Origin: Hahella sp. HNIBRBA332
GTDB lineage: Bacteria > Pseudomonadota > Gammaproteobacteria > Pseudomonadales > Oleiphilaceae
Assembly (NCBI RefSeq): GCF_030719035.1
Contig: NZ_CP132203.1
Span: 6,404,501 to 6,468,500, forward strand
Direction: 5' to 3'
DNA length: 64,000 nucleotides
The notes beneath the pieces were generated by a model, which was not told the DNA's origin, searched no databases, and was given only the letters and a program-made list of their open reading frames with translations. Positions 1 through 8,422 of this stretch are shown here, one piece after another. The position numbers and the translations under genes are program-made. The number at the start of each line of letters is the position of its first letter. Positions within the stretch are counted from its first letter, which is position 1.

Positions 1-206
1 TGGCGTCTTTGAAGGAAGAGTCCGGCGTGCCTGCGGCAAATGAGATGCTGGCGGTGCTGGCGAAAGACCACGAGCAGATCGCCCGGAATATTCGCGAGGC
101 GTTGCCTGCGGCTCAGGAAGCGACGGACGAAAGCTCTGCGTCGCTGCTTTCCGACCGCTTGAGCGTGCATGAGAAGACCGCCTGGATGTTGCGCAGCATG
201 GTTTGA
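1..206 (+). CDS. dps: Dps-family DNA-protection ferritin, C-terminal fragment
   Basis: The window opens inside this gene; about 68 C-terminal residues are visible, read in the frame that starts at base 3. The segment with LAKDHEQIARNIREAL, and the ending HEKTAWMLRSMV with the terminal HEKTAWMLRS signature, match the last helices of Dps proteins. These form dodecamers that bind DNA and oxidise iron with peroxide in starved or stressed cells. The N-terminal ferroxidase residues lie outside the window, so activity cannot be judged. A strong hairpin follows the stop codon, so this is the end of its transcription unit. Confidence 0.8.
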   Translation, partial: ASLKEESGVPAANEMLAVLAKDHEQIARNIREALPAAQEATDESSASLLSDRLSVHEKTAWMLRSMV

Positions 207-227
207 TCGCTCAGCTCCTCTCTCTGC

Positions 228-257
228 AAAGGGAGGGAGGAGCTTCCCTCCCTCTTT
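228..257 (+). terminator. Rho-independent terminator after dps
   Basis: GGGAGGGA at 231-238 pairs with TCCCTCCC at 245-252 around a 6-base loop, flanked by AAA on the left and TCTTTC on the right. It lies 22 bases after the dps stop codon. Confidence 0.65.
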
Positions 258-409
258 CTACGCCCCTCTCTCGTCCCCCCGGAAGGATAAATTTTTGTCT
301 GATAGGTGATATTACTTAACGCCATATCATGGGCGGCTGTCTCGCGCTGAGCACTCTTGGCGGACGTCAGCCCTCGCCTTATGTCGAGAATAAAAACGGG
401 GAAGCTTTC

Positions 410-2077
410 ATGCAGTTGAACAAAGCGGCGGCGTTATTGTCGTTCAGCGTTTTGGTGGCCGGATGCAGCGGTGGCGGAAGCAGCTCTGGCGGCTCCACGC
501 CCGCAGCACCAAGTTACCAGACTTATGCCTGTAATCAGGAAATTTACGATAAAGCCAAAGCGTTGCGCATCTATCAGGTGATGGTGGAGTCGTTCATCGA
601 TGGCGACCTGAACGCCAACTACGGCGCGGGATACGGAAGCAGTCACCATCGCGGCGACTTGCAGGGAATTACCGACTCTCTGGACTACATCAAGAATCTG
701 GGCATGAACGCGATCTGGTTGACGCCGGTGTTTCATAGCTCTCCCATCTCCGGGCAGGATGAATGGGCGGATCGCCTTGACGCGACCGGCTATTTCACCA
801 GCGACTACTTTTCCATCGATCCTAATTTCGGCACGATGGCGCAAGCCCGGGAGCTGGTGGAGCAGGCGCACGCACGCGGCATCTATGTTTTCTTTGATGG
901 CGTCTTCGGCCATTTCAAGAGTAATGCCGGCGACTTCCCTTCACCGCAAGGGCGCATGGTCAGCGCTAATGGCGTCGCCCAGGCTGGGACGGGGAGAGAA
1001 GCGGTTTATCCCAATGATCTCGATTTCTTTAAGGAAGTCGCCGCCTATTGGGTGAAAGAGCTGAAGATTGATGGATGGCGTTTGGATCAGGCTTATCAGG
1101 TTCCAACCGGCGCCTGGGGAGAAATCCGCAAGTCTGTGGAAGACGCCTCTAAAAGCGTGACTTACACCATGAACGGAGAGCAGGTGAATCCGTTGGGGTA
1201 TATGGTCGGCGAAGTCTGGAAAGGCGAGGCGGAAATCGCTGCGCAGGCATACGGCTCCGTAGCCCAGCCCGGCTTGTGCTCCTCTTTTGATTTCCCCATG
1301 CGTTATCGGGTTGTCCAGGCGTTGGGAGTGGAAGAAAGCGGACATCGATCCGCCGCCGTTTCGACGCTCAAGGAAGGATACGCCACCCAGGCGGTCTATC
1401 CGGCGCATGCACTGCCTAATGGCTTCCTGACCAATCATGATCTGGTGCGTTTTGGCGACCTGTTGCAACGGGGCAAAATCGCCAATCCGGGCGAAGATCG
1501 TTATGCCGACCTGCATAAAGCAGCCTACAGCTTCCTTGCCGCATACACGGGTCCTATTACGTTGTACTACGGAGACGAAATTGGCGATGAAGTGGCCGGC
1601 TTCTCGGATCGCGTCGCATGCGAGTCCGACAATGGCGTGGGCGCGAAAGCGGGCTTGTGCGACGACCATGTCTCTCGCTCCAGCGCCAAGGTGGAAGGTT
1701 TGCCGAGCGGGGAAGATGGCGCGTTATTCGCGGCTGACGCCAAACAAACGGAAATACGCGACTACATTCGCGATCTGATGGCGATACGCGCCGCCCATCC
1801 CGCCCTGTATGCAGGAACGCGGACGTCGGTCAATCATGGTCAGTCAGGTAAAGTTTATGTCGACCGTAAGCAGGCAGGGAGCGACGTGGTGCTATATCTA
1901 CTGAATATTACTGGCGATCCCGTCACCGTTGAGCTGGAAGGAACGGCCGTCGGCAGTAGTGGGAACCTGAAAGATCTGATGAGCGCAGAGGAAATCGCTC
2001 TATTGTCCGGTTACCACAGTATCCCGGTAGAGCCTTACAGTGCGCGCTTTATGCTGGTGACGGCGCCCGCGCTCTAA
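410..2077 (+). CDS. Alpha-amylase family (GH13) lipoprotein
   Basis: A predicted secreted glycoside hydrolase acting on alpha-1,4-glucans, anchored as a lipoprotein. The ATG at 410 is preferred to the upstream start at 329 because it gives a lipoprotein signal peptide (MQLNKAAALLSFSVLVAGC, lipobox VAGC) and has a GGGGAAG ribosome site. A Gly/Ser-rich linker follows the lipid cysteine. GH13 motifs appear in order: DGVFGH near residue 165 (region I), GWRLD near 223 (nucleophile Asp), GEVW near 267 (acid/base Glu) and FLTNHD near 342 (transition-state stabiliser). The mature enzyme is about 535 residues. It would digest starch-like polymers at the cell surface. Exact specificity (amylase, cyclomaltodextrinase, maltogenic) cannot be told from this. 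It stands alone, with no maltose operon next to it. Confidence 0.85.
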   Translation: MQLNKAAALLSFSVLVAGCSGGGSSSGGSTPAAPSYQTYACNQEIYDKAKALRIYQVMVESFIDGDLNANYGAGYGSSHHRGDLQGITDSLDYIKNLGMNAIWLTPVFHSSPISGQDEWADRLDATGYFTSDYFSIDPNFGTMAQARELVEQAHARGIYVFFDGVFGHFKSNAGDFPSPQGRMVSANGVAQAGTGREAVYPNDLDFFKEVAAYWVKELKIDGWRLDQAYQVPTGAWGEIRKSVEDASKSVTYTMNGEQVNPLGYMVGEVWKGEAEIAAQAYGSVAQPGLCSSFDFPMRYRVVQALGVEESGHRSAAVSTLKEGYATQAVYPAHALPNGFLTNHDLVRFGDLLQRGKIANPGEDRYADLHKAAYSFLAAYTGPITLYYGDEIGDEVAGFSDRVACESDNGVGAKAGLCDDHVSRSSAKVEGLPSGEDGALFAADAKQTEIRDYIRDLMAIRAAHPALYAGTRTSVNHGQSGKVYVDRKQAGSDVVLYLLNITGDPVTVELEGTAVGSSGNLKDLMSAEEIALLSGYHSIPVEPYSARFMLVTAPAL

Positions 2078-2109
2078 ACGATGAAGGCTTGATCTTTACA
2101 GGAAGGGAA

Positions 2110-2144
2110 GGGTAAACCGGCGCGCGCTGCGGTCCGGTTTACCC
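2110..2144. terminator. Long perfect hairpin between convergent genes
   Basis: GGGTAAACCGG at 2110-2120 is an exact inverted repeat of CCGGTTTACCC at 2134-2144. It lies between the convergent amylase and speA stops, so it probably ends transcription from both sides, although there is no long T-run on either strand. Confidence 0.5.
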
Positions 2145-2154
2145 AGCAGAGACT

Positions 2155-4065
2155 TTACTCTTCCAGGTAGGTGTAGCCAGTCAGGCCCGCCTTCAGTTCC
2201 TGCAAGTAATCCTGCTTTTGCTGCTCCTGCAAATCCGACGCCGCCATCTTGTCTTCGAAGGCGCGTAATAACTGCTCAGGTTCGAAGTTAACGTAGCGCA
2301 GCACTTTGTCGACCGTGTCGCCGCTGATGGGATGTTGCAGAGACACTTCGCCTTGCTCATTCAGGCAAACGTCTACGGAGTCGGTGTCGCCGAACAAATT
2401 GTGCATGTCGCCGAGAATTTCCTGATAAGCGCCCACCAGGAAGAACCCGAGAAGGAAAGGTTGGTCCTTTTCCGGCTCAGGAATCGGCAGTGTGGTTTCA
2501 ATGCCGTGACTGTCTACATATTGGTCGATACGGCCGTCGGAGTCGCAGGTGATATCCTGAATGACCCCACGTCGGGCCGGACGCTTGTGCAGACCACTTA
2601 ACGGGAGTATCGGGAAAATCTGATCAATGCCCCAAATATCCGGCAGAGACTGGAACAGGGAGAAGTTCACGAACAGTTTGTCCGCCAGTTTCTCGTTCAG
2701 CTCGTCATAGATTTCCCGGTGAGCGCGGATTTCCGGTTGCAGATGCTCGCGAATATACAGGCACAACGCTTGATAGATGGTCTCCGCCTGCGCCCGGTCG
2801 TCCAGGCTCAGTACGCCGTGAATAAACAGTGTTTGCGCTTCCTGCAGGGCATGCGCGGCGTCGTGGTAGATCTCGATGACAGAACGACGATTATTGCGAT
2901 CCTTCAACGCCTCGAAGTCTTGCCATAAGTCGCGCACCACAGATGGAGAGTCTGCAGTCGGCTGTTTGACCGCATCCGGCTGCGCCACGCTTTCCCTGTC
3001 GATGACGTCGGTGATCAGCACCGCGTGATGGGCAGTGATAGCCCGACCTGACTCAGTGATCACATTGGGATGAGGAATGCCCTCACGGTCGCACTCTTCT
3101 TTGATTGTACGCAAAACGTGGAAGGCGTACTCATGGACGCTGTAGTTAACCGAGCACGCGCTGCGGGAGCGGGTGCCTTCATAGTCGATACCCAGGCCGC
3201 CGCCGACGTCGACGATTTTCACGTCAGCGCCCTGGCGACGGAGCTCGCCATAAAAGCGCGCGCACTCGCGTAATCCTGTCTGAATATCCCGGATATTGGC
3301 GATTTGTGACCCCAGGTGGAAGTGCAACAGCTGGAGAGATTCCAGTGCGTTGGCTTGTTTCAACGTGTCCAGCACCTGCAGGATCTGCACGGAAGATAGC
3401 CCGAATTTTGACTTCTCGCCGCCAGTATTCTGCCAATTGCCCTTACCGATAGAGGCCAGGCGGGCGCGTACGCCAATACGTGGCGTCACGCCCATGTTAC
3501 GGCTTTCTTCCAGCACATAAGTCAGTTCGTTCAGCTTCTCGACGACGATGTAGACCTTGTATCCCATCTGTTGGCCCAGCAAGGCGAGACGGATGAATTC
3601 GCGGTCTTTGTAGCCGTTACAGACAATAGTGGCGCCGGGGTTGCTCATGGCCAGGACGGCGATCAGCTCCGGCTTGCTGCCGGCTTCCAGGCCGATCTGG
3701 CCATTAGTGGCGGCGGGTTGGGCGGCGACAATTTCTTCAATGACGCGGCGTTGCTGGTTCACTTTGACCGGATAGACCGCGGTATAGCGGCCAGAATAAG
3801 CCAGTTGTTCGGCGGCGCGGTTAAACGCCTCGCATAAATGGTTGACCCTGTGATGCAGAATATCCGCAAAACGCACCAGAACCGGCAACCCAAGATTGGC
3901 GGCGCGGACTTGCTTGGCGAGCGCTTTTAGACTGACGCTGGCGTTATGTTCTGAGCCTTTGGGGCGGATGATAACGTCGCCATCGGCGTCAACATCTATA
4001 TAACCGTCTCCCCAGAAAGGGATGTTGTAGGTGGACAGTGCGTGATCGCGGGTCCAATCTTCCAT
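2155..4065 (-). CDS. speA: Biosynthetic arginine decarboxylase
   Basis: A PLP enzyme converting arginine to agmatine, the first step of the arginine route to putrescine and spermidine. The protein is 636 residues from the ATG at 4065, the usual SpeA length. This start has a GAGGAG ribosome site, and an 18-residue upstream extension of the frame looks untranslated. Visible features are the PLP lysine K101 in YPVKVN, the alanine-racemase-like barrel motif HFHLGSQIANI, the ESGRAI segment and a C-terminal beta domain. It is divergent from speE, with 256 bases between the start codons, so the two polyamine genes may share control. No agmatinase or agmatine deiminase gene is in the window. Confidence 0.95.
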   Translation of the reverse strand: MEDWTRDHALSTYNIPFWGDGYIDVDADGDVIIRPKGSEHNASVSLKALAKQVRAANLGLPVLVRFADILHHRVNHLCEAFNRAAEQLAYSGRYTAVYPVKVNQQRRVIEEIVAAQPAATNGQIGLEAGSKPELIAVLAMSNPGATIVCNGYKDREFIRLALLGQQMGYKVYIVVEKLNELTYVLEESRNMGVTPRIGVRARLASIGKGNWQNTGGEKSKFGLSSVQILQVLDTLKQANALESLQLLHFHLGSQIANIRDIQTGLRECARFYGELRRQGADVKIVDVGGGLGIDYEGTRSRSACSVNYSVHEYAFHVLRTIKEECDREGIPHPNVITESGRAITAHHAVLITDVIDRESVAQPDAVKQPTADSPSVVRDLWQDFEALKDRNNRRSVIEIYHDAAHALQEAQTLFIHGVLSLDDRAQAETIYQALCLYIREHLQPEIRAHREIYDELNEKLADKLFVNFSLFQSLPDIWGIDQIFPILPLSGLHKRPARRGVIQDITCDSDGRIDQYVDSHGIETTLPIPEPEKDQPFLLGFFLVGAYQEILGDMHNLFGDTDSVDVCLNEQGEVSLQHPISGDTVDKVLRYVNFEPEQLLRAFEDKMAASDLQEQQKQDYLQELKAGLTGYTYLEE

Positions 4066-4321
4066 CAATGCGTCTCCTCGGCAATATGCCCCCGGATAAA
4101 GTGTTAAGGTTATCGTCAAGGGGCGCCATTTTAAAGCAAGCGGAATCCCTAGCGTTAATAAGTTATGGGGCTTTGTATTGCTCCGCGTTTCCTGGCCGCC
4201 GGGAAACGCCGGCGAGCCCCAAAATAATGCTGTGATCTTCGCGCCTTACGCCTACAATATGCTGCTTTAGCCGCAGGCGCATCGCGCCGACAATAATTAA
4301 TCGAATCATTGGGAGAACATA

Positions 4322-5185
4322 ATGAGCGAGCAGATCCCCGGGTGGTTTACCGAAATCTTTCAGGACCAGGGCACCGGGTTTTCCCTCAAAGTAAAAAGTA
4401 AACTGCACGAAGAGCAGAGCCAGTATCAAAAGATTGAAATCTTTGAGACGGAAACCTTCGGTAATCTGATGGTGTTGGACGGTTGCGTCATGTTGACTGA
4501 CCGTGACAATTTCCTCTACCACGAAATGATGACCCATCCCGCGCTGTTCACTCATCACGCGCCGAAGAAAGTCGTAATTGTTGGCGGCGGCGATTGCGGC
4601 ACATTGAAAGAAGTGCTCAAACACCCTGGCGTTGAAGAAGCCTGGCAGGTCGAGATCGACGAGCGCGTCACCCGTGTCGCAGAGAAGTATTTCCCTGATC
4701 TGTGCACGGCTAACAATGACTCGCGGGCCAATTTCTTCTTTGGCGACGGCATCAAGTGGATCGCCGACGCGCCGCTGGAGTCCATCGACCTGATTATCGT
4801 CGACTCCACAGATCCGGTCGGGCCTGCTGAAGGCCTGTTCGCCGTTGACTTCTACCGCAACTGCTTCATGGCGCTACGCGAAGGCGGCATGATTGTGCAG
4901 CAGACGGAATCCCCTTTACTGCACACGTCCAGCATTATCAAGAAAGTGCATGAAGATATGCGTCAGGCTGGTTTTGACGGCGTCAGAACGCTGCCGTTCC
5001 CGCAGCCTGTGTATCCTACCGGCTGGTGGAGTTGCACCATGGCGGGCAAGGGTAAGAAGCTGGAATTTTTCCGTGAGGAAGATGCGGCTGAGCGTCCTTT
5101 CGTTACTCGCTATTACAATGCGGAAGTGCATAAAGCGGCCTTGGCTCTGCCTGAATTCATGAAGAATGAACTTGACTTAGATTAG
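4322..5185 (+). CDS. speE: Polyamine aminopropyltransferase (spermidine synthase)
   Basis: Transfers an aminopropyl group from decarboxylated SAM to putrescine to make spermidine. The protein is 287 residues, normal for the family, with the start supported by GGGAGAA 8 bases upstream. It has a short N-terminal beta domain, a Rossmann-fold methyltransferase-like core with GGGDCG at 88-93 (usually GGGDGG; the Cys variant stands out), the acidic VEIDERV strand, and DSTDP at 161-165 carrying the catalytic aspartate region. It is divergent from speA, which supplies the upstream precursor. No decarboxylase for SAM (speD) is seen here. Confidence 0.93.
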   Translation: MSEQIPGWFTEIFQDQGTGFSLKVKSKLHEEQSQYQKIEIFETETFGNLMVLDGCVMLTDRDNFLYHEMMTHPALFTHHAPKKVVIVGGGDCGTLKEVLKHPGVEEAWQVEIDERVTRVAEKYFPDLCTANNDSRANFFFGDGIKWIADAPLESIDLIIVDSTDPVGPAEGLFAVDFYRNCFMALREGGMIVQQTESPLLHTSSIIKKVHEDMRQAGFDGVRTLPFPQPVYPTGWWSCTMAGKGKKLEFFREEDAAERPFVTRYYNAEVHKAALALPEFMKNELDLD

Positions 5186-5280
5186 TCCGAACGTTTATTT
5201 CTATACATCTGTATTTTAATGCTTAAGGCCAGATACCATAAGGGAATCCGGCCTTCCGAAAAGGGTGCGAACCTACCTTT

Positions 5281-5380
5281 GTCCAATAGACGTACTTTTT
5301 TCGGGCGCACTAACATGCAAACCATAACTCCTGTCAAGAAACGGCAATACAGCCGGTATATGGTTGGCAGGCTATTGGAC
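5281..5380 (+). promoter_or_regulatory. Nested inverted repeats in the fabA leader region
   Basis: GTCCAATAG (5281-5289) is the exact inverse complement of CTATTGGAC (5372-5380). Inside it, GCAAACCATA (5317-5326) pairs with TATGGTTGGC (5359-5368) with one mismatch. The set ends 26 bases before the fabA start. If transcribed, it would fold into a two-part stem with an asymmetric internal loop; as DNA it could be operator half-sites. No function is known to me. Confidence 0.35.
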
Positions 5381-5406
5381 GTGATATAGAAATCGGAGTT
5401 AACTGC

Positions 5407-5958
5407 GTGCACGCAATAGCAGAAAACCATGGAGTGAAAGCTTCATATACGAAAGAAGAACTTCAAGCCTGCGGACAGGGACGGTTATTTGGCGAAGGCG
5501 CTGCGAAACTTCCCGTGGATCAGATGTTGATGGTCGACCGGGTGTCTCAAATCTCCGCAGAAGGCGGAGCATACGGTCACGGGGTCGTGCGTGCGCAGTT
5601 GGATATCAATCCGGATCTGTGGTTTTTTAAATGTCATTTCGTCGGCGATCCGGTCATGCCGGGTTGCCTCGGACTGGACGCAATGTGGCAGCTGGTAGGC
5701 TTTTTCCTGGCGTGGAAAGGTCACAAGGGATTGGGCCGGGCGCTGGGGGTCGGCGAGGTTAAGTTCACCGGCCAGGTGTTGCCGTCCGCAAAATCCGTCG
5801 AGTATGTTCTCGATATCAAAAGAGTAATCGCTCGTAAGTTAATCATGGCCTTGGCTGATGGAACCGTGTATGTCGACGGCAAAGCCATTTATACTGCCAA
5901 GGATTTACGAGTGGGCTTGTTTGACCCCGCCGCTATGAGCGGCGCGGAAATCAAATAA
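5407..5958 (+). CDS. fabA: 3-hydroxydecanoyl-ACP dehydratase/isomerase
   Basis: Dehydrates 3-hydroxydecanoyl-ACP and isomerises trans-2- to cis-3-decenoyl-ACP, the branch point for unsaturated fatty acids in type II synthesis. The hotdog fold carries catalytic His77 in CHFVGDPVMPGCLGL and Asp91 (E. coli His70 and Asp84). A GTG start at 5407 with GGAG 9 bases upstream gives 183 residues, about 12 longer than E. coli FabA. The next in-frame GTG at 5434 has its purine run too close to the codon. The gene lies 31 bases before fabB and the pair should be one transcript, as in Pseudomonas. Confidence 0.95.
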   Translation: MHAIAENHGVKASYTKEELQACGQGRLFGEGAAKLPVDQMLMVDRVSQISAEGGAYGHGVVRAQLDINPDLWFFKCHFVGDPVMPGCLGLDAMWQLVGFFLAWKGHKGLGRALGVGEVKFTGQVLPSAKSVEYVLDIKRVIARKLIMALADGTVYVDGKAIYTAKDLRVGLFDPAAMSGAEIK

Positions 5959-5989
5959 GTTATCCTTTGCAAATGTAAGAGGTTTCTGA

Positions 5990-7204
5990 ATGAAACGCGC
6001 CGTCATAACCGGAATGGGAATCGTATCCTGCTTGGGCAACTCCAAAGAGGAGGTGGCTGAGTCACTGAAAGCTGGCCGCTCAGGCATTCGGTTTAACGAA
6101 AGCTATAAAGAAGCGGGCTTAAGAAGCCAGGTCAGTGGCAGCGTCCAGATCGATTTCGCTGAACACATCGACCGCAAACATCTGCGCTTCATGGGCGACG
6201 CGGCTGCGTACGCCTATATCGCAATGAATCAGGCCATCACGGACGCTAAAATTGACGACGAGCTGTTGGGCAGCACTCGCACCGGCATCGTGATGGGCTC
6301 CGGCGGAGCCTCCACCAGTAACGTCGTCGAATCCGTCGATATTCTGCGTGAGAAAGGCGTCAAGCGTGTGGGGCCTTATCGCGTACCCCGCACCATGAAC
6401 AGTTCTGTAAACGCCTGTTTGTCCACCGCGTTTAAAATTCGCGGCGTCAACTACTCCATTACTTCCGCTTGCGCGACCGCTGCGCATTGTATCGGTCACG
6501 CCTGGGAACAAATCCAGTTGGGCAAGCAAGACGTCGTATTCGCTGGCGGCGGTGAAGAAGAGCATTGGAGCCTGGCGGTTCTGTTCGACGCCATGGGCGC
6601 GTTGTCCAGTAAGTACAACGACGATCCTTCCCGCGCGTCACGTCCTTATTGCTCCACCCGTGATGGCTTTGTCATCGCTGGCGGCGGCGCGGTTGTCGTC
6701 GTAGAAGAGCTGGAACATGCGCTGCGTCGCGGCGCGCCGATTTATGCTGAATTGGTGGGCTACGGCGCCACTTCCGATGGCGACGACATGGTGGCTCCTT
6801 CTGGGGAAGGCGCAGTACGCTGTATCCATCAGGCGCTGGCTACCGTAAATACGCCGGTGGATTACGTCAATACCCACGGCACCAGCACACCAGTCGGCGA
6901 TATTATTGAGCTGAAAGCGGTAAAAGAAGCTTTTGGCGACAACCTGCCGCGCATCAGTTCCACCAAATCGCTGTCTGGCCATTCTTTGGGTGTGGCTGGC
7001 GTACATGAAGCAATCTACTGCTTGCTGATGATGGAGGGCGGTTTCATCGCACCTTCACGCCACATCGAATCACTGGACGAGAGAGCGGCGGGCTTCCCGA
7101 TCGTGACTGAGCCTACCGATGCGGAACTGAACACCGTTCTGAGCAACAGCTTCGGCTTCGGCGGCACCAACGCCTGTCTGGCTTTCAGCAAATACAAAGG
7201 CTGA
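5990..7204 (+). CDS. fabB: 3-oxoacyl-ACP synthase I
   Basis: Condensing enzyme that elongates cis-3-decenoyl-ACP made by FabA and is essential for unsaturated fatty acids. The protein is 404 residues. The thiolase-fold catalytic triad is clear: Cys161 in SITSACATAA, His296 in NTHGTSTPVGD and His331 in KSLSGHSLGVAG. The C-terminal NSFGFGGTNA motif is also present. AAGAGG precedes the ATG. It is the second gene of fabAB and is followed by a strong terminator. Confidence 0.96.
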   Translation: MKRAVITGMGIVSCLGNSKEEVAESLKAGRSGIRFNESYKEAGLRSQVSGSVQIDFAEHIDRKHLRFMGDAAAYAYIAMNQAITDAKIDDELLGSTRTGIVMGSGGASTSNVVESVDILREKGVKRVGPYRVPRTMNSSVNACLSTAFKIRGVNYSITSACATAAHCIGHAWEQIQLGKQDVVFAGGGEEEHWSLAVLFDAMGALSSKYNDDPSRASRPYCSTRDGFVIAGGGAVVVVEELEHALRRGAPIYAELVGYGATSDGDDMVAPSGEGAVRCIHQALATVNTPVDYVNTHGTSTPVGDIIELKAVKEAFGDNLPRISSTKSLSGHSLGVAGVHEAIYCLLMMEGGFIAPSRHIESLDERAAGFPIVTEPTDAELNTVLSNSFGFGGTNACLAFSKYKG

Positions 7205-7223
7205 TCCAGTACTGCGACAGAAT

Positions 7224-7253
7224 AAAAAGCCTGCGCTTGGCGCAGGCTTTTTT
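7224..7253 (+). terminator. Rho-independent terminator after fabB
   Basis: AAAGCCTGCG and CGCAGGCTTT form a stem with a four-base loop, followed by TTTTTT. It is 20 bases after the fabB stop. Confidence 0.9.
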
Positions 7254-7290
7254 ATGCCTGTTTTCTGGTATTTTCATCTAACCCAGTTGG

Positions 7291-7372
7291 CATCTTCTTG
7301 ATTGTGATGTAAAAACATCACGTACATAGCTGAGATACAAATAGAAGATGTTGGTCACAGTTCGAATCTGTG
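7291..7372 (+). other. Structured segment with a tRNA-like T-arm
   Basis: Three perfect inverted repeats are packed into 82 bases. CATCTTCT (7291-7298) pairs with AGAAGATG (7343-7350). Inside it, GTGATGT (7304-7310) pairs with ACATCAC (7315-7321). Directly after comes CACAG-TTCGAAT-CTGTG (7356-7372), a canonical T-arm with the TTCRANY loop of tRNAs. No matching acceptor or anticodon stem could be assembled, so it is not an intact tRNA. It may be a tRNA remnant, a small structured RNA or the leader of the gene at 7436. Confidence 0.4.
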
Positions 7373-7435
7373 CAGGATTCTTATGTTTGCTATGCTGATA
7401 GTTAGGCGTCATCCATTCGATTTCTAAAGGGTCTC

Positions 7436-7972
7436 ATGCAGAAAGGTTCTCTATTTCTGGCGGGTGTTCTTTTTGCTTGCAGTGTTGGCGCGGAGCAGGC
7501 GCAAACATCGCTGGCGTTGTCTGAATCCGCATATATGGCTCCTCTGGTGGATAAAGTTCAGGTAAAGAAGGCGTCCAGACTTTTGATTCTGTTGAAAGAA
7601 GGTAAGCCTTTACGGGTATATCCCATCGCCCTGGGCGATAAGCCTCAGGGACATAAACAGTTTGAAGGGGATGAGCGAACGCCTGAAGGCACCTACTCAC
7701 TTGACTGGCGTAATCCTAACAGCGCTTTTCATAAATCCATTCACGTCTCTTACCCTAATGACCAGGACATTGAATACGCGAAAAGCCAGGGACGAGAGCC
7801 TGGCGGAATGATCATGATTCATGGCTGGCCCAATGGCTTTAATCACGACCGCGACAGTATCTGGCTTTACGAATTTGATTGGACGGATGGATGTATCGCC
7901 GTTAACAATCAGGCGATGGATGAGATCTGGTCTTTGGTGCCGGATGGCACACCTATAGAAATTCTGCCGTAG
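7436..7972 (+). CDS. L,D-transpeptidase family (YkuD) protein, exported
   Basis: A predicted periplasmic cysteine transpeptidase that would form or edit 3-3 crosslinks in peptidoglycan or attach proteins to it. The protein is 178 residues. It has a cleavable signal peptide ending near CSVGAEQA, then a single YkuD domain. The catalytic signature is MIHGWPNG followed by DWTDGCIAVNN, giving the conserved His and the nucleophile Cys; this is a variant of the common HG...S-x-GC pattern. No LysM or peptidoglycan-binding domain is fused. The start is supported by AAAGGG. It is a single gene between the fabB terminator and a convergent SemiSWEET gene. The substrate is unknown. Confidence 0.85.
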   Translation: MQKGSLFLAGVLFACSVGAEQAQTSLALSESAYMAPLVDKVQVKKASRLLILLKEGKPLRVYPIALGDKPQGHKQFEGDERTPEGTYSLDWRNPNSAFHKSIHVSYPNDQDIEYAKSQGREPGGMIMIHGWPNGFNHDRDSIWLYEFDWTDGCIAVNNQAMDEIWSLVPDGTPIEILP

Positions 7973-7992
7973 ACGAATTTGTCGCCGGGCCG

Positions 7993-8244
7993 TCAGCCGT
8001 GCTTCAGCTTTAGCGCCAGTACCGTGGACGCCAATGCTAATGTCAGCGTATTAGCAATAATAATCGGCCACGCGACCATCATGATCCCATAAAGCAACCA
8101 CAGAAATACGCCTAACGTAAAAATGCTATACATTCCCAGCGAGATGCCGGATGTGTTTTTCGTTTTTAACGTTTGTCTGACCTGGGGCAGGAACGCCAGT
8201 GTGGTGAGCAGCGCGGCCAGTGTGCCGATGATGGATGCTAACAT
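7993..8244 (-). CDS. SemiSWEET-type PQ-loop sugar transporter
   Basis: A small membrane protein of 83 residues with three predicted helices, the half-size unit that dimerises to make a sugar channel. The motif LPQVRQTLKTKNTSGIS contains the PQ-loop proline-glutamine pair typical of MtN3/SWEET proteins. The ATG at 8244 is preferred, with AGGG 9 bases upstream; a GTG 24 bases further up is possible. The gene is alone and convergent with the L,D-transpeptidase. The substrate cannot be inferred from sequence. Confidence 0.8.
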   Translation of the reverse strand: MLASIIGTLAALLTTLAFLPQVRQTLKTKNTSGISLGMYSIFTLGVFLWLLYGIMMVAWPIIIANTLTLALASTVLALKLKHG

Positions 8245-8374
8245 CTTATTAACCCTATAGAATTGCACGCATTTTAATCACGCTGTCGGGCAGCGTAACT
8301 AGGGGAAAATATGTACGCCCCGTCGTTATGGCTGGGGGCGCAGACTTCTAATAACACCGGTATCCTGCTTACAC

Positions 8375-8402
8375 GAAAAAGGGCCGCCGAATGGCAGCCC
8401 TC
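8375..8402 (-). terminator. Rho-independent terminator after glnK-amtB
   Basis: On the minus strand GGGCTGCC pairs with GGCGGCCC around ATTC and is followed by TTTTTCG. It lies 20 bases beyond the amtB stop. Confidence 0.88.
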
Positions 8403-8422
8403 TTTGAGGTCGTTTTGCGAGG

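Noticed and set aside
5182..5430. 82-codon minus-strand open frame between speE and fabA
   Set aside because: Overlaps both genes, no ribosome site; the sequence is better explained by the inverted repeats in the leader.
7303..7322. TGTGA...TCAC resemblance to a CRP site before the L,D-transpeptidase
   Set aside because: The half-sites are 10 bases apart instead of 6, so the element is better read as a hairpin.
7308..7380. Full tRNA gene around the T-arm at 7356-7372
   Set aside because: No pairing acceptor stem, anticodon arm or CCA could be built; only the T-arm is convincing.
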